Shown here one piece after another: positions 16,502 to 27,843 of a stretch of 64,000 nt of DNA. The notes under the pieces are model-generated. The model saw only the letters and a list, made by a program, of their open reading frames with translations. It had not been told where the DNA came from and did no database searches. Position 1 is the stretch's first letter; every line of letters starts with the position of its first letter. The DNA is from Variovorax flavidus. Lineage in GTDB: Bacteria > Pseudomonadota > Gammaproteobacteria > Burkholderiales > Burkholderiaceae_C. The stretch spans positions 930,001 to 994,000 of the forward strand of contig NZ_JASZYE010000001.1 in the NCBI RefSeq assembly GCF_030317145.1, given 5' to 3'. A program made the position numbers and the translations under genes.

Positions 16502-17404
16502 TCAATCGTGCGTCGCGGCCGCATGCCAGAACGCATTGGCCGCCTTGCCCAGAAGTTCTGCATCGCGGTAGAGCCGTATTTCCAAGGGCACGTTCCACTC
16601 GTCGCTCGCTGCGGCAACCAGCCGTCCCTCGCCGATGTCTTCGTCCACGAGGGTCCGCGGCAGCCACGCGACGCCTCTCCCGTCGAGCACCATGGTCCTG
16701 AGGACCGAGGCCAGGTGCGCGGTGAAGACGATCTGGACAGGCATGGATTCCAGCCGCCGGCCGATCACGGCACGCATGATGCGTCCCAACCCTGATTCCT
16801 CGGTGTACTGCAGCACCGGCAAGGGCGATCCATCATCACGCGCGAGCTGATGGCGCGCCTTGCCAGCGCCGTCCGGCGCGGACACCGCGATCAGCACATC
16901 CTCACCGATCCGGGCCGACCTGTAGGGTTCCGCATCCAGGGCCCCTTGCGCCTTGGGATGCGCGTGGCTCAGCACGAACTGGACCTTGCTCTGCAGCATC
17001 AGCGCTTCGCAACGCTGGAGCACGTCGGACATCAACTGCACCGGGCCGAGCGACGTATTCGATTCGAGGCTTCGCAGCCATCGCGGCAGGAAGGTGAAGG
17101 AGAGCGCGTGCGTGGATGCGATGCGCAAGGTGACCGAGCTGGCTTCGGCCACCCTCTTGGCCTCTCCCGGCACCCGTGCGACCCTGGCGATCAGTTCCTG
17201 CGCCACGCCGGCGAACCACTCGCCGACATCGGTCAGCCTGGCCGGTTGCGAGCTGCGGTCGAACAGGTCCGCGCCCACCCATTCCTCCAGGGCTCGAATG
17301 CGCCGGCTGAATGCCGGCTGTGAGCTGTGGCGATCCTCCGCTGCGCGCGAAAAGTTTCCCGTTGCAGCCAATGCCACAAAGTCTTCAAGCCAGATCAGGT
17401 TCAT
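16502..17404 (-). CDS. LysR-type regulator, probably of tarD
   Basis: The 300-residue LysR protein starts MNLIWLEDFVALAATGNFSRAAEDRHSSQPAFSRRIRALEEWVG, a classic winged helix (about residues 1-60), and then has an effector domain. The frame runs upstream to 17494, but ATG 17404 is the family start. It is divergent from the D-tartrate dehydratase gene (GTG 17510) with 105 bp between, the usual LysR arrangement, so it probably controls tarD in response to tartrate (inferred). It differs from the other two LysR proteins in the window. The TGAATCC dyad of the ttu operon is not present in this gap. Confidence 0.9.
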   Translation of the reverse strand: MNLIWLEDFVALAATGNFSRAAEDRHSSQPAFSRRIRALEEWVGADLFDRSSQPARLTDVGEWFAGVAQELIARVARVPGEAKRVAEASSVTLRIASTHALSFTFLPRWLRSLESNTSLGPVQLMSDVLQRCEALMLQSKVQFVLSHAHPKAQGALDAEPYRSARIGEDVLIAVSAPDGAGKARHQLARDDGSPLPVLQYTEESGLGRIMRAVIGRRLESMPVQIVFTAHLASVLRTMVLDGRGVAWLPRTLVDEDIGEGRLVAAASDEWNVPLEIRLYRDAELLGKAANAFWHAAATHD

Positions 17405-17509
17405 GGGCGGTTCTTCCAGCGCATAGAAGCAGCGAAAAAGAGCATTGGCCGAAAGAGCCGGCGAGGCGGACCATTCGGGCCCTGAATCCAACAATGCCCT
17501 GGAGCCAAC

Positions 17510-18676
17510 GTGAAGATCGTCGAAATTCGTGAGAAAACCATCCCCATCAGCTCACCCATCCGCAACGCCTACATCGACTTTAGCAAGATGACGCTGAGTC
17601 TCGTCGCGGTGATCACCGACGCGATCCGCGACGGCAAGCCGGTGGTCGGCTACGGCTTCAACTCGAACGGTCGCTACGGCCAGGGCAAGCTGATGCGCGA
17701 GCGCTTCATTCCGCGGGTCCTGGAAGCCGACCCGGCTTCGCTCGTGGATGCCACCGGCGACAACCTCGATCCGCACAAGATCTGGAACACGATGTTCACC
17801 AACGAAAAGCCGGGTGGCCATGGTGAACGCTCCGTGGCAATCGGAACCATCGACATGGCGGTCTGGGATGCCGTGGCCAAGATCGAAGGCAAGCCGCTCT
17901 TCCAACTGCTCGCGGACCGCTACGGAGACGGCAAGCCGAACCGCAGGATCTTCGTCTACGCGGCCGGCGGCTACTACTACCCTGGGCAGGACCACAACAA
18001 GCTCAAGGACGAGATGCGCAGCCACATCGACCGTGGCTACACCGTGGTCAAGAAGAAGATCGGAGGCGCCTCGCTCGACGAAGACCTGCGCCGGATCGAT
18101 TCGATCATGGAAGTGCTGCAGGATGGCCAGAAGCTCTGCGTCGATGCCAACGGGCGCTTCGACCTCGAAACCGCGATCGCCTATGCGAAGGCGCTGTCGC
18201 AGTACGACCTGTTCTGGTACGAAGAACCTGGCGACCCGCTCGACTTCGAGCTCCAGGCCGCGCTGCGCAACTTCTACAAGAACCCGATGGCCACGGGCGA
18301 GGATCTCTTCTCGATGCAGGACGCGCGCAACCTCATCCGCTACGGCGGCATGCGCCCGGACCGCGACTGGCTGCAGTTCGACTGCGCGCTCAGCTATGGC
18401 CTGGTGGAGTACCTGCGCACCCTCGACATGCTCAAGGAGCATGGCTGGTCCGCCAGCCGCTGCATCCCGCACGGCGGGCACCAGATGTCGCTGAACATCG
18501 CCGCAGGGCTCGGCCTGGGCGGCAACGAGTCCTATCCGGACCTGTTCCAGCCCTTCGGCGGTTTCCCGGACGGCGTGAAGGTCGAGAACAGCTTCGTGAC
18601 GCTGCCCGATCTGCCCGGCATCGGATTCGAGGGCAAGGCGGATCTGTATCGCGAGATGCAGGCGCTTTCCGCCTGA
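17510..18676 (+). CDS. tarD: D(-)-tartrate dehydratase (enolase superfamily)
   Basis: TarD dehydrates D-tartrate to oxaloacetate. The 388-residue protein follows the Bradyrhizobium TarD pattern as I recall it: SSPIRNAYIDFSKMT, YGFNSNGRYGQG, NEKPGGHGERSVA, FVYAAGGYYYPG, RPDRDWLQFDCALSYG and CIPHGGHQMSLNIAAGLGLGG. The base KxK motif is K181/K183, the metal ligands lie in VDANGRF (Asp212), WYEEPGDP (Glu238/239) and TGEDLF (Glu264), and the second base is His321. These residues match TarD with a one-residue offset. The start is GTG. It is divergent from a LysR gene, so control by tartrate is likely. Confidence 0.92.
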   Translation: MKIVEIREKTIPISSPIRNAYIDFSKMTLSLVAVITDAIRDGKPVVGYGFNSNGRYGQGKLMRERFIPRVLEADPASLVDATGDNLDPHKIWNTMFTNEKPGGHGERSVAIGTIDMAVWDAVAKIEGKPLFQLLADRYGDGKPNRRIFVYAAGGYYYPGQDHNKLKDEMRSHIDRGYTVVKKKIGGASLDEDLRRIDSIMEVLQDGQKLCVDANGRFDLETAIAYAKALSQYDLFWYEEPGDPLDFELQAALRNFYKNPMATGEDLFSMQDARNLIRYGGMRPDRDWLQFDCALSYGLVEYLRTLDMLKEHGWSASRCIPHGGHQMSLNIAAGLGLGGNESYPDLFQPFGGFPDGVKVENSFVTLPDLPGIGFEGKADLYREMQALSA

Positions 18677-18782
18677 CACGGGCTATCGGCCTCGGGACGG
18701 GGATAGGCGCGGTCACCGCTGACACGGCGGCAGAGAAAGCGCTGCAAGGATGAGCGCTGTCCTTTCAACACCTGGAAAACCG

Positions 18783-19031
18783 ATGAAGAAGATTCTGTTC
18801 GCGCTCGCCGCCTCCCTCACCGTCCTGACGGCCACCGCCCAAGTCGGCAAGGCCGCCTCTGAAGCGACCGACGCGGCCAAGCACAAGATCGACGAGAAGC
18901 GCGCGGACAGCGAAGCCAAGAAGAGCGGCCCGGTCGGCAAGGCGGTCAACAACGTCAAGTCGGGCTATCACAAGAACCGATCGCAGAACTCGGCCGACAA
19001 GGCCAAGAAGGCCTTGAAGGACGCCGGCTAG
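18783..19031 (+). CDS. Secreted small Lys/Ala-rich protein
   Basis: This 82-residue precursor has a signal peptide (MKKILFALAASLTVLTATAQ) and a hydrophilic, Lys/Ala/Asp-rich mature part (KAASEATDAAKHKIDEKRADSEAKKSGPVGKAVNNVKSGYHKNRSQNSADKAKKAL). No cysteines or recognised domain are present. It resembles small periplasmic helical proteins common in Comamonadaceae, with unknown function. The frame continues upstream, but ATG 18783 gives the signal peptide. It lies 107 bp after tarD and is convergent with the hybrid kinase ending at 19044. Confidence 0.7.
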   Translation: MKKILFALAASLTVLTATAQVGKAASEATDAAKHKIDEKRADSEAKKSGPVGKAVNNVKSGYHKNRSQNSADKAKKALKDAG

Positions 19032-19043
19032 CCTTGCATCGAC

Positions 19044-21272
19044 TCAGGCGCCGGCCTGCACGTCGGCGCTGTCGTCCGGCCGCGGATGACGCCACGCCCG
19101 GATGCAATTCAGCAATGCAGCGGCATCCGCGGGCTTGACGAAGTGATGGTTGAAGCCGGCCTCGAATGCCGTCTGCCGGTCTTCCTTCTGCCCATAGCCG
19201 GTCAGCGCAATGAGCAGCACGTTCTCGGTCTCGCGCATCCGGCGCAACCGCCTGGCCACCTCGTAGCCATCCAGCAAGGGCAGTCCGATGTCGAGGAGCA
19301 CCACTGTCGGGCGGTGCACTGAGACCGCCTCCAGCGCCTCCTCGCCATCCGATGCGGTCAGCACCGTGTGGCCATCGATCTCCAGCACCGACGCAATCGC
19401 GTGCGCGGCGTCCTGGTTGTCGTCCACGACCAGCACCCGATGCACATGCCCTTGGCCTTCGCCGGCGGCCTGCGCCGGCTGCGCGGCCTTGGCCTCCTGG
19501 CGGACCAGGGTGATGCAGGGCAGGCTCACCCTGAACTCCGACCCCTTGTCCTTGCCGAAACTGATGGCCTCGATGCGACCGCCATGCATCTCGGTCAGCC
19601 TTCGCGCCAGCGTCAGGCCGACACCCAATCCCCCCTGTGCGCGATCGAGGCCGCGCTTTCCCTGTGCGAACAGATCGAAGATGCGGGGGAGCAGTTCGTC
19701 GTCGATGCCGATGCCCTGGTCGCTCACCGTCACCACCACTTCGCGGTCCTCGATGGTTGATCGCAGGAAGATGTGCGTGCCTTCAGGGCTGTACTTCGAT
19801 GCGTTGTGAAGCAGATTGGCGATGACCTGGGTGAGCCTTGCCGCGTCGCCATGCAGCCAGGCCGGTCTTTCGGGGATGGTCACGCTCAGGGTCTGGTGGC
19901 GGCTCTTGATCGCCGGCTGGATGGTCTCCACGCTCTGCGCGATGACCTTGTTGAGGTCCATGGACTCGCGCTTCAGGGTGATCTTGCCCTGGCTGATGCG
20001 CGTGACGTCCAGCAGTTCCTCGATGAGACGGGTCATCTGCTGGAGCTGCCGGTTCGCGATGTCCAGCGCCCAGGTCACCTTGGGGTTCGGCGCCGCGACC
20101 CTCCGAATCACTTCGACCGCCGTGTGAATGGGCGCCAGCGGGTTGCGCAGCTCGTGGGACATCATGGCCAGGAACTCGTCCTTGCGCTGGTCTGCCTGTT
20201 GCAACTCCTCCTGCGCGGCCTTGCGCTCGGCAATCTCGCGCTGCAGCACGCCGTAGAGCCTCGCGTTCTCGAAGGCCGCAGCGGCACGCACGGCAAGCTC
20301 TTCCAGCAATGTCTTTTCGGCCCCGCCCTGCCCGTCCGGATCATCCCCGGAAAGCACCAGCACGGCGCCGAGCACGCGGCCGCCGAAGATCAAGGGCATC
20401 GCGCCCGCCCATCGAACGGGAGACAGCGACACCGCGCTGCCGCCGATTCCGAGGGAGCCGGCATCCAATGCGTCGAGCGTCTCCGGCGCGAGCGCGATGA
20501 AAGCGCCCTGCTCGATGGCGTTGCCCAGCGTTGCCACCAGCAGCGCGTCGAGCGGCGCGTCGGTCCTGGAAACGATCGGTCGACCGCCCGAACGCGCTCG
20601 TGCCGCAACCACCGGCTTGCACGGCGAGAAGTCCGGGTCCGAGGGCAGCACCACCGCAGCCGCGGCAACCGCGGGGACCAGCAACTCGGCCAGCTGGGCT
20701 GCCGCCACGTCGATCTCCAGCGACACGCTCAGCGCCCGGCTCGCATGGGCCAGGTAGGCGGAGCGCCTGTCACTCTCCTCGGCGACGCGACGCGCGGCGT
20801 CGGCGGCCATCATGGCCGCGCGCGCATCGGCCTGGAGCTGCACCTCGCGCTGCATCAGGTAGAGCGACACGAACACGCCGACCTTGCTGCGCAGGATCTC
20901 CGGCACCAGCGGCGACAGCATGTAGTCGACAGCGCCCAGCGAATAGCCGCGCGCGGTCTGCATCTCGTCGGCATAGGAGGTGATGAAGATGATGGGCGTG
21001 TGGGCGCTGCGGCGATGCTGGCGGATCAGCGCCGCGGTCTCGAAGCCGTCCATGCCGGGCATGTTCACGTCGAGGAGGATGACCGCGAACTCCCGCTGCA
21101 GCAGCTCCCTGAGCGCTTCCTCGCCGGAACGGACCAGCACGAGGTTCTGGCCGAGATCCTCCAGCACGGTCTGGAACACGAGCAGCTTCTCGGGCAGGTC
21201 GTCCACGACCAGGATGTTGGCGCGGTCGGTCGAGCCGGCCAAGGCCGGTATCGCCGTGGCGGAAGGGTTCAT
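19044..21272 (-). CDS. Soluble hybrid histidine kinase, REC-GAF-HisKA-HATPase-REC
   Basis: The 742-residue protein begins with a receiver ([18 protein letters not shown], acceptor Asp68 in [12 protein letters not shown]). In it, the usual Lys-Pro is replaced by Ser-Pro ([13 protein letters not shown]), an atypical site. A GAF-like region follows (about 170-345), then HisKA with His373 ([13 protein letters not shown]), HATPase ([27 protein letters not shown]) and a C-terminal receiver with Asp661 ([13 protein letters not shown]) and VKPAD. No transmembrane helix is seen. The start overlaps the upstream poly-HAMP kinase stop (ATGA), so the two kinases are made together and probably act in one pathway. 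Confidence 0.9.
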   Translation of the reverse strand: MNPSATAIPALAGSTDRANILVVDDLPEKLLVFQTVLEDLGQNLVLVRSGEEALRELLQREFAVILLDVNMPGMDGFETAALIRQHRRSAHTPIIFITSYADEMQTARGYSLGAVDYMLSPLVPEILRSKVGVFVSLYLMQREVQLQADARAAMMAADAARRVAEESDRRSAYLAHASRALSVSLEIDVAAAQLAELLVPAVAAAAVVLPSDPDFSPCKPVVAARARSGGRPIVSRTDAPLDALLVATLGNAIEQGAFIALAPETLDALDAGSLGIGGSAVSLSPVRWAGAMPLIFGGRVLGAVLVLSGDDPDGQGGAEKTLLEELAVRAAAAFENARLYGVLQREIAERKAAQEELQQADQRKDEFLAMMSHELRNPLAPIHTAVEVIRRVAAPNPKVTWALDIANRQLQQMTRLIEELLDVTRISQGKITLKRESMDLNKVIAQSVETIQPAIKSRHQTLSVTIPERPAWLHGDAARLTQVIANLLHNASKYSPEGTHIFLRSTIEDREVVVTVSDQGIGIDDELLPRIFDLFAQGKRGLDRAQGGLGVGLTLARRLTEMHGGRIEAISFGKDKGSEFRVSLPCITLVRQEAKAAQPAQAAGEGQGHVHRVLVVDDNQDAAHAIASVLEIDGHTVLTASDGEEALEAVSVHRPTVVLLDIGLPLLDGYEVARRLRRMRETENVLLIALTGYGQKEDRQTAFEAGFNHHFVKPADAAALLNCIRAWRHPRPDDSADVQAGA

Positions 21273-24200
21273 TTGCACAGCCAGCCTCGCAACACCACGA
21301 GAAGATAGGCGGTGTCCACCGGCTTGGACAGGTAGTCCCAGGCACCGGCTTCGATGCACTTCTCGCGATCGCCCTTCATGGCCTTGGCCGTCACGGCCAC
21401 CAGCGGCAGCTGCTTGCCGCGCGGCAGGCGCCGCAGTTCGCGCATGGTCTGCATGCCGTCCATCTCCGGCATCATGATGTCCATCAGGACGATGTCGATC
21501 CCGGCATCTTCCTGGACGCGGCGGATCGCATCGCGTCCGTTTTCGGCCGAGACGATCACCATGCCCTGCTGGTCCAGCACCGTCGCCATCGCGAAGATGT
21601 TCCGGATGTCGTCGTCGACGATCAGCACCTTCTTGCCGGCCAGGCTGCCGGTGACATCGTTCACGGCCTCCACCGCACGTCGCTCGGTCTCCGACATGCT
21701 GGCGGTCGGGCGGTGCAGGAAGAAGGTGCCCGCCTCGACCAACCGGTCCAGCGTCTGCACGTTGCGCCAGGCGCCCTCGCCCTGCCCGTGCCGCCAGTCC
21801 AGTCCGGCCATTCCGTCGGCCCGCGGCTGCCCGGCCGTCTGCGGCTTGTAGACGATCACGGGCAATTGCTGGACAGGCGGCCTCTGCTCCAGAGGCTCGA
21901 CAAGGTCCAGACGGGTCAAGCCGGCCACGCAGCCGTCGGTGATCAGGCAATCCACATCGCCCACGGCGAGTTCGCGCCGCACGTCATCGGCGCTGTCGGC
22001 CCAGACCATGTCCACGGCGCCGCCGTCGAACGCCATGCGGCAGGCTTCGCGCACGGGCGAATCCCCGGACACAGCCACCAGCAGCTTGCGCGATGCCGCG
22101 TGCACGTAGCGCCGCAAGTGGCCCATCGCGGCTTCCACCTCGTCGATCGACTGCAAGGGCTTGGATAGGAAGCCCAACGCACCGGAGCTCAGTGCACGGG
22201 CGCGCGAATCATCCGTGGAAACCACGCAGACAGGCACATGGCGCGTCGCGAGATCGCTCTTCAGCCGATCCAGGATGCGCCAGCCGTCCATGTCCGGCAG
22301 GTGGATGTCGAGCGTGATCAGGCTCGGCCGGTAGTCGCGCGCCAGGGCGAGCGCAGCCGCACCGCTGGGGCTGACCAGCGCCTTGAAGCCGCTGGCGCGC
22401 GCGGCCTGCATGAGCACCTTCGCGAAGGCCAGGTCGTTCTCGATGATCAGGGCGACGTCGTCGCCCGACAGCGTGATGTCGCGGTCGTCGCCTGCGACGT
22501 TCAGCGCGGACAGGTCGTCCTCCGCGGAACGGGCGTCGGCCGCCGCATCCGCCGCGATGTCCGGCGAAGCGATCGGTCGCGCGTCGACGAGCCGGTTGCG
22601 CACCGGCCTGCTCACGACCTCTGCGTCGATGACGCCCGATCGCACCGGACGCGCGCCGCGCGAAGGGCTGTAGCTCTGCGGCAGGTAGAGCGTGAAGGTG
22701 CTGCCCTGCGACGGCGTGCTGGCCAGGCGGATCTCGCCACCCAGCAGGCGCGCCAGCTCGCGGCTGATCGCCAGGCCCAGCCCGGTGCCGCCGTACTTGC
22801 GGGAGGTGGAGCCGTCGGCCTGCTGGAACGCCTCGAACACGATCTGCTGCTTGTCCGCGGAGATGCCGATGCCCGTGTCCGACACCGCGAACGCGAGCAC
22901 GTGGCCGGCCCGGCTCAGTTCCTCGCTGTCGCGCGACCAGCCGGATTCGACCCGCGTGATGGACAGCGAGACGGAGCCGTGGTGCGTGAACTTGAAGGCG
23001 TTCGACAACAGGTTCTTGATGATCTGCTGCAGCCGCTTGACGTCGGTCACGATCGTCTCCGGCAGCGGCTCCGCGACATTGATCTCGAAGTCCACGTGCT
23101 TCGACTCGGCCACGTGCCGGAAGCTGCGCTCGACGGCTCGGCGCAGTTCTTCGAGCCGCACTTCGCTCACCTCGACCGCGACTGTGCCCGACTCGATCTT
23201 CGAGAGATCGAGGATGTCGTTGATCAGCATCAGCAGGTCGTTGCCCGAGAGATGAATCGTCTTCGCGAACTCGACCTGCCGGGGCGTGAGGTTGCCATCG
23301 CCGTTCTTGCACAACTGGTCCGACAGGATCAGCAGGCTGTTGAGCGGCGTGCGCAACTCGTGCGACATGTTGGCCAGGAACTCGGACTTGTACTTGGAGG
23401 TCAGCGCCAGTTGTTCCGCTTTCTCTTCCAGCGCCTGGCGGGCCTGCTCGACCTCCTGGTTCTTGCGCTCCACCTCCTGGTTCTGGTGCACCAGCAGGCG
23501 CGCTTTCTCCTGCAGCTCCTCGTTGGTCTGCTGCAGCTCCTGCTGCCGGTTCTGCAGTTCCTGCGCCAGGGACTGCGACTGCGTCAGCAGATCCTCGGTG
23601 CGCATGTTGGCGGAGATGGTGTTGATCACGATGCCGATCGACTCGGTCAACTGGTCCAGGAAGGCCTGGTGTGCGGGGTTGAAGCGTTCGAGCGATGCCA
23701 GCTCCAGCACGCCGCGCACCTCGTCCTCGAACACCACCGGCAGCACGATCACGTCCATGGCCGCACCTTCGCTCAGCCCTGTCGCCACCCGGAAGGCGGT
23801 GCTCGGCACGTTCGTGAGCAGGATCTTCGACTTCTCGATCGCGCACTGGCCGACCAGCCCCTGCCCGATGTCGATCTCCTTGCCGTGCGAACTCTGGCCG
23901 CCGGACGCGTAGCTCGCGAAGAGCTTCAACTTGGCGGACCCGCCACTGTTGGTGAGCACATAGAACTCCGCCTGTTGCGCGCCGACCACCGGCGCCAGTT
24001 CGGAAAGGATCAGCTGGCCGACCGTCAGCAGATCCTTCTGGCCCTGCAGCATGCGGCTGAACTTGGCGAGGTTGGTCTTGAGCCAGTCCTGCTCGGTGTT
24101 CTTCTGGGTCGTGTCCTTCAGGTTGCGGATCATCTCGTTGATCGTGTCCTTCAGCGCGGCGACCTCGCCTTGCGCCTCGACCGTGATGGAACGCGTCAGG

Positions 24201-27200
24201 TCGCCCTGCGTCACCGCGGTCGCGACCTCGGCGATCGCGCGCACCTGCGTCGTGAGGTTGGCGGCCAGCTGGTTGACGTTCTCCGTCAGGCCCTTCCAGG
24301 TGCCGGATGCGCCGGGCACCTTCGCCTGGCCGCCGAGCTTGCCTTCGACCCCCACTTCGCGCGCCACCGTGGTCACCTGGTCGGCAAAGGTCGCGAGCGT
24401 GTCCGTCATGCTGTTGATCGTCTCGGCCAGTGCAGCGATCTCGCCCTTGGCTTCCACGGTCAGCTTCTGCTTCAGGTCGCCGTCTGCCACGGCCGTCACC
24501 ACCTTGGCGATGCCCCGCACCTGGCTCGTCAGGTTGCCGGCCATGAAGTTGACGTTCTCTGTGAGGTCCTTCCAGGTGCCGGACACATCACGCACCTGCG
24601 CCTGTCCGCCCAGCCGTCCTTCGGTGCCCACCTCGCGCGCGACGCGGGTCACCTCCGCGGCGAAGGAGGACAGCTGGTCCACCATGGTGTTGATGGTGGC
24701 CTTCAGCTCAAGGATCTCGCCCTTCACGTCCACCGTGATCTTCTTCGAGAGATCCCCGGCCGCCACGGCCTTGGTCACGTCCGCGATGTTGCGCACCTGC
24801 GAAGTGAGGTTGGAGGCCATCAGGTTGACCGAGTCGGTGAGGTCCTTCCACGTGCCGGCGACGCCCTGCACGTCGGCCTGCCCGCCCAGGATGCCTTCGG
24901 TGCCCACCTCCAGTGCGACCCGGGTCACTTCGGCAGCGAAGGATCGCAACTGGTCCACCATCGTATTGACGGTGTTCTTGAGTTCCGAGATCTCGCCCTT
25001 CACGTCCACCGTGATCTTCTTCGACAGGTCGCCCGCGGCCACGGCGGTGGTCACCTCCGCGATGTTGCGCACCTGCGAGGTCAGGTTGCCGGCCATGAAG
25101 TTGACCGACTCCGTGAGGTCCTTCCACGTGCCGGCGACGCCTTGCACGTCGGCCTGCCCGCCCAGGATGCCTTCGGTCCCCACCTCGCGCGCGACTCGCG
25201 TGACTTCGGCCGCGAACGAACGCAACTGGTCGACCATCGTGTTCACGGTGTTCTTGAGTTCCAGGATCTCGCCCTTCACGTCCACCGTGATCTTCTTGGA
25301 GAGGTCGCCCGCCGCGACGGCCTTGGTCACGTCGGCGATGTTGCGCACCTGAGAGGTCAGGTTGGACGCCATCGAGTTCACCGATTCGGTGAGGTCCTTC
25401 CAGGTGCCGGCCACGCCCTGCACGTCGGCCTGCCCGCCGAGCTTGCCCTCGGAGCCCACCTCGCGCGCAACCCGCGTCACCTCCGCGGCGAAGGACGAGA
25501 GCTGGTCCACCATGGTGTTGATGGTGTTGGTGAGCTCCAGGATCTCGCCCTTGGTATCGACCGAGATCTTCTTGGAGAGGTCACCGGCCGCGACGGCCTT
25601 GGTCACGTCTGCGATGTTCCGCACCTGGCTCGTGAGGTTGCCCGCCATGAAGTTGACGGATTCCGTGAGGTCCTTCCACGTGCCGGCCACGCCTTGCACG
25701 TCGGCCTGCCCGCCGAGCTTGCCCTCGGTGCCCACCTCGCGCGCCACCCGAGTGACTTCGGCCGCGAAGGAGCGCAGCTGGTCCACCATCGTGTTGATGG
25801 TGGCCTTCAGTTCGAGGATTTCGCCTTTCACGTCCACCGTGATCTTCTTGGAGAGGTCGCCCGCCGCCACCGCCTTCGTCACGTCGGCGATGTTGCGCAC
25901 CTGGCTCGTGAGGTTGCCGGCCATCGAGTTGACGGATTCCGTCAAGTCCCGCCACGTCCCCGCGACGCCCTTGACCTCGGCCTGCCCGCCGAGCCGTCCC
26001 TCGGTGCCGACCTCGCGCGCGACCCGCGTCACTTCGTCGGCGAAGGAGGACAGCTGGTCCACCATGGTGTTGATGGTGGCCTTCAGCTCCAGGATCTCGC
26101 CCTTCACGTCGACCGTGATCTTCTTCGAGAGGTCCCCGGCCGCCACCGCCTTGGTCACGTCCGCGATGTTGCGCACCTGGCTCGTGAGGTTGGACGCCAT
26201 CGAGTTCACCGAGTCCGTCAAATCCTTCCACGTGCCGGCCACGCCCTGCACGTCGGCCTGTCCGCCCAGCTTGCCTTCGGTGCCCACCTCGCGGGCCACC
26301 CGCGTCACTTCGGCGGCGAAGGAGCGCAACTGGTCGACCATCGTGTTGATGGTGTTCTTGAGTTCCGAGATCTCGCCCTTCACGTCGACGGTGATCTTCT
26401 TGGAGAGGTCTCCCGCGGCCACGGCCGTCGTGACCTCCGCGATGTTGCGCACCTGCGAGGTCAGATTGCCGGCCATGAAGTTCACCGACTCGGTCAGGTC
26501 CTTCCAGGTGCCGGCCACGCCCTGCACATCGGCCTGCCCGCCCAGCTTGCCTTCGGTGCCCACCTCCCGCGCCACCCGCGTGACTTCGGCCGCGAACGAC
26601 CGGAGTTGATCCACCAGCGTGTTGACGGTGTTCTTCAGCTCCAGGATTTCGCCCTTGCCGTCCACCGTGATCTTCTTGGACAGGTCGCCCGCCGCCACTG
26701 CCTTGGTCACGTCGGCGATGTTGCGCACCTGGCTGGTGAGGTTGCCTGCCATGGAGTTCACGGAGTCCGTCAAGTCCTTCCAGGTGCCCGACACGCCTTC
26801 GACCCGTGCCTGGCCGCCCAGTGAACCTTCGGTGCCCACCTCGCGTGCGACCCGCGTCACCTCGGAAGCGAACGAGCGCAACTGGTCGACCATCGTGTTG
26901 ATGGTGTTCTTCAGCGTCAGGAACTCGCCCTTCACATCGACGTCGATCTTCTTCGAGAGGTCGCCCTTGGCGACGGCCGTCGTGACGTCGGCGATGTTGC
27001 GCACCTGGTCGGTCAGGTTGCCGGCCATGGAATTCACCGAGTCCGTCAGGTCCTTCCAGGTACCGGCCACGCCCTTGACCTTGGCCTGGCCGCCCAGCTT
27101 GCCCTCCGTGCCCACTTCGCGCGCCACGCGCGTGACCTCGGCGGAGAAGTTGCCGAGCTGCTCGACCATCTTGTTGATCGTCCTGGCGGTGCGCAGGAAC

Positions 27201-27616
27201 TCGCCTTCGAGTTCGCGTCCTTCGACCTCGAGCGCCATGCTCTTGGACAGATCGCCCTGCGCCACAGCGCCGATGACCCGGGCGACCTCGCTGGTCGGAT
27301 GCACCAGGTCGTCGATGAGCGAATTGACGCAGGCGATCGACTCACCCCAGAAACCCCGCGCCTCATGCATCACCGCCCGCTGCTTGAGCTTGCCCTCCTT
27401 GCCGACGACCTGCCGCAGCCGGGTCAGCTCCGACGCCAGCATGGCGTTCTGTTCGACGAGGCCGTTGAAGGCGTCGGCGACCTTGCCGGAGAGGCCGTCC
27501 CAATGCGCAGGAAGCCGGACCTTGGGGTCTCCCTTGCGCAGCCGGGTCATCGCATCGAGCAAAACCACCATGTGCTGCACGGTGTCCGAAGGGGAGACCT
27601 GGTCGACGACGTTCAT
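21269..27616 (-). CDS. Giant poly-HAMP hybrid histidine kinase with three receivers
   Basis: The 2115-residue cytoplasmic kinase has a helical N-terminus (about 1-105), then 12 canonical HAMP repeats ([20 protein letters not shown]) alternating with 11 divergent ones ([16 protein letters not shown]), from about 105 to 1165. A GAF domain follows (about 1180-1340), then a Gln/Glu-rich coiled coil, HisKA with His1419 ([11 protein letters not shown]), HATPase ([25 protein letters not shown]), REC1 ([12 protein letters not shown]), a REC-like segment with weak motifs, and REC3 (acceptor Asp2046, [11 protein letters not shown]). There is no membrane helix. Poly-HAMP arrays occur in fungal group III kinases, where they sense osmotic state. 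The ATG at 27616 is preceded by GAGG; longer upstream frames lack coding signs. Confidence 0.9.
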   Translation of the reverse strand: MNVVDQVSPSDTVQHMVVLLDAMTRLRKGDPKVRLPAHWDGLSGKVADAFNGLVEQNAMLASELTRLRQVVGKEGKLKQRAVMHEARGFWGESIACVNSLIDDLVHPTSEVARVIGAVAQGDLSKSMALEVEGRELEGEFLRTARTINKMVEQLGNFSAEVTRVAREVGTEGKLGGQAKVKGVAGTWKDLTDSVNSMAGNLTDQVRNIADVTTAVAKGDLSKKIDVDVKGEFLTLKNTINTMVDQLRSFASEVTRVAREVGTEGSLGGQARVEGVSGTWKDLTDSVNSMAGNLTSQVRNIADVTKAVAAGDLSKKITVDGKGEILELKNTVNTLVDQLRSFAAEVTRVAREVGTEGKLGGQADVQGVAGTWKDLTESVNFMAGNLTSQVRNIAEVTTAVAAGDLSKKITVDVKGEISELKNTINTMVDQLRSFAAEVTRVAREVGTEGKLGGQADVQGVAGTWKDLTDSVNSMASNLTSQVRNIADVTKAVAAGDLSKKITVDVKGEILELKATINTMVDQLSSFADEVTRVAREVGTEGRLGGQAEVKGVAGTWRDLTESVNSMAGNLTSQVRNIADVTKAVAAGDLSKKITVDVKGEILELKATINTMVDQLRSFAAEVTRVAREVGTEGKLGGQADVQGVAGTWKDLTESVNFMAGNLTSQVRNIADVTKAVAAGDLSKKISVDTKGEILELTNTINTMVDQLSSFAAEVTRVAREVGSEGKLGGQADVQGVAGTWKDLTESVNSMASNLTSQVRNIADVTKAVAAGDLSKKITVDVKGEILELKNTVNTMVDQLRSFAAEVTRVAREVGTEGILGGQADVQGVAGTWKDLTESVNFMAGNLTSQVRNIAEVTTAVAAGDLSKKITVDVKGEISELKNTVNTMVDQLRSFAAEVTRVALEVGTEGILGGQADVQGVAGTWKDLTDSVNLMASNLTSQVRNIADVTKAVAAGDLSKKITVDVKGEILELKATINTMVDQLSSFAAEVTRVAREVGTEGRLGGQAQVRDVSGTWKDLTENVNFMAGNLTSQVRGIAKVVTAVADGDLKQKLTVEAKGEIAALAETINSMTDTLATFADQVTTVAREVGVEGKLGGQAKVPGASGTWKGLTENVNQLAANLTTQVRAIAEVATAVTQGDLTRSITVEAQGEVAALKDTINEMIRNLKDTTQKNTEQDWLKTNLAKFSRMLQGQKDLLTVGQLILSELAPVVGAQQAEFYVLTNSGGSAKLKLFASYASGGQSSHGKEIDIGQGLVGQCAIEKSKILLTNVPSTAFRVATGLSEGAAMDVIVLPVVFEDEVRGVLELASLERFNPAHQAFLDQLTESIGIVINTISANMRTEDLLTQSQSLAQELQNRQQELQQTNEELQEKARLLVHQNQEVERKNQEVEQARQALEEKAEQLALTSKYKSEFLANMSHELRTPLNSLLILSDQLCKNGDGNLTPRQVEFAKTIHLSGNDLLMLINDILDLSKIESGTVAVEVSEVRLEELRRAVERSFRHVAESKHVDFEINVAEPLPETIVTDVKRLQQIIKNLLSNAFKFTHHGSVSLSITRVESGWSRDSEELSRAGHVLAFAVSDTGIGISADKQQIVFEAFQQADGSTSRKYGGTGLGLAISRELARLLGGEIRLASTPSQGSTFTLYLPQSYSPSRGARPVRSGVIDAEVVSRPVRNRLVDARPIASPDIAADAAADARSAEDDLSALNVAGDDRDITLSGDDVALIIENDLAFAKVLMQAARASGFKALVSPSGAAALALARDYRPSLITLDIHLPDMDGWRILDRLKSDLATRHVPVCVVSTDDSRARALSSGALGFLSKPLQSIDEVEAAMGHLRRYVHAASRKLLVAVSGDSPVREACRMAFDGGAVDMVWADSADDVRRELAVGDVDCLITDGCVAGLTRLDLVEPLEQRPPVQQLPVIVYKPQTAGQPRADGMAGLDWRHGQGEGAWRNVQTLDRLVEAGTFFLHRPTASMSETERRAVEAVNDVTGSLAGKKVLIVDDDIRNIFAMATVLDQQGMVIVSAENGRDAIRRVQEDAGIDIVLMDIMMPEMDGMQTMRELRRLPRGKQLPLVAVTAKAMKGDREKCIEAGAWDYLSKPVDTAYLLVVLRGWLCK
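24130..27140 (-). repeat. Eleven tandem 276-bp HAMP-coding repeats
   Basis: Within the poly-HAMP kinase a 276-bp (92-codon) unit is repeated about 11 times without gaps. Each unit encodes [18 protein letters not shown] ... [40 protein letters not shown] ... NT(I/V)NTMVDQL. Central units are nearly identical at the DNA level, including synonymous sites in many stretches. The two distal units (ending in GIAKVVTAV and AIAEVATAV) and the first are more diverged. Such identity suggests recent duplication or gene conversion and makes copy number prone to change. It is a coding repeat, not a CRISPR or satellite. Confidence 0.9.
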
Positions 27617-27843
27617 GGATGCCTCGGTGGAATACGTGCGGGAAAAGAACGCAACGAGGCCTTGTGGGGTTCCGCACCCCCTCCATCGCAGTCCGGGCCC
27701 CCTGCGGCGAAAGATCGTATTCCGCCATAAGGAGTTCACTGATGAGCGGCCTGTCGGAGCCTGGCACTTTGATGCGTAGGCGGGGGACTACACATTGAAA
27801 ACAGGGGGTGGAAATCGCGTCCAGCCCCCTACCATCTGCGACC

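Noticed and set aside
22238..26824. Very long forward open frame (about 1528 codons) opposite the poly-HAMP gene
   Set aside because: It arises because the 276-bp HAMP repeats lack stops in the antisense frame; its translation is His/Leu/Val-rich without any family motif. The minus-strand protein is fully supported.
24130..27140. CRISPR-like repeat array
   Set aside because: The repeats are 276 bp, in frame and protein-coding, with no spacers and no cas genes.
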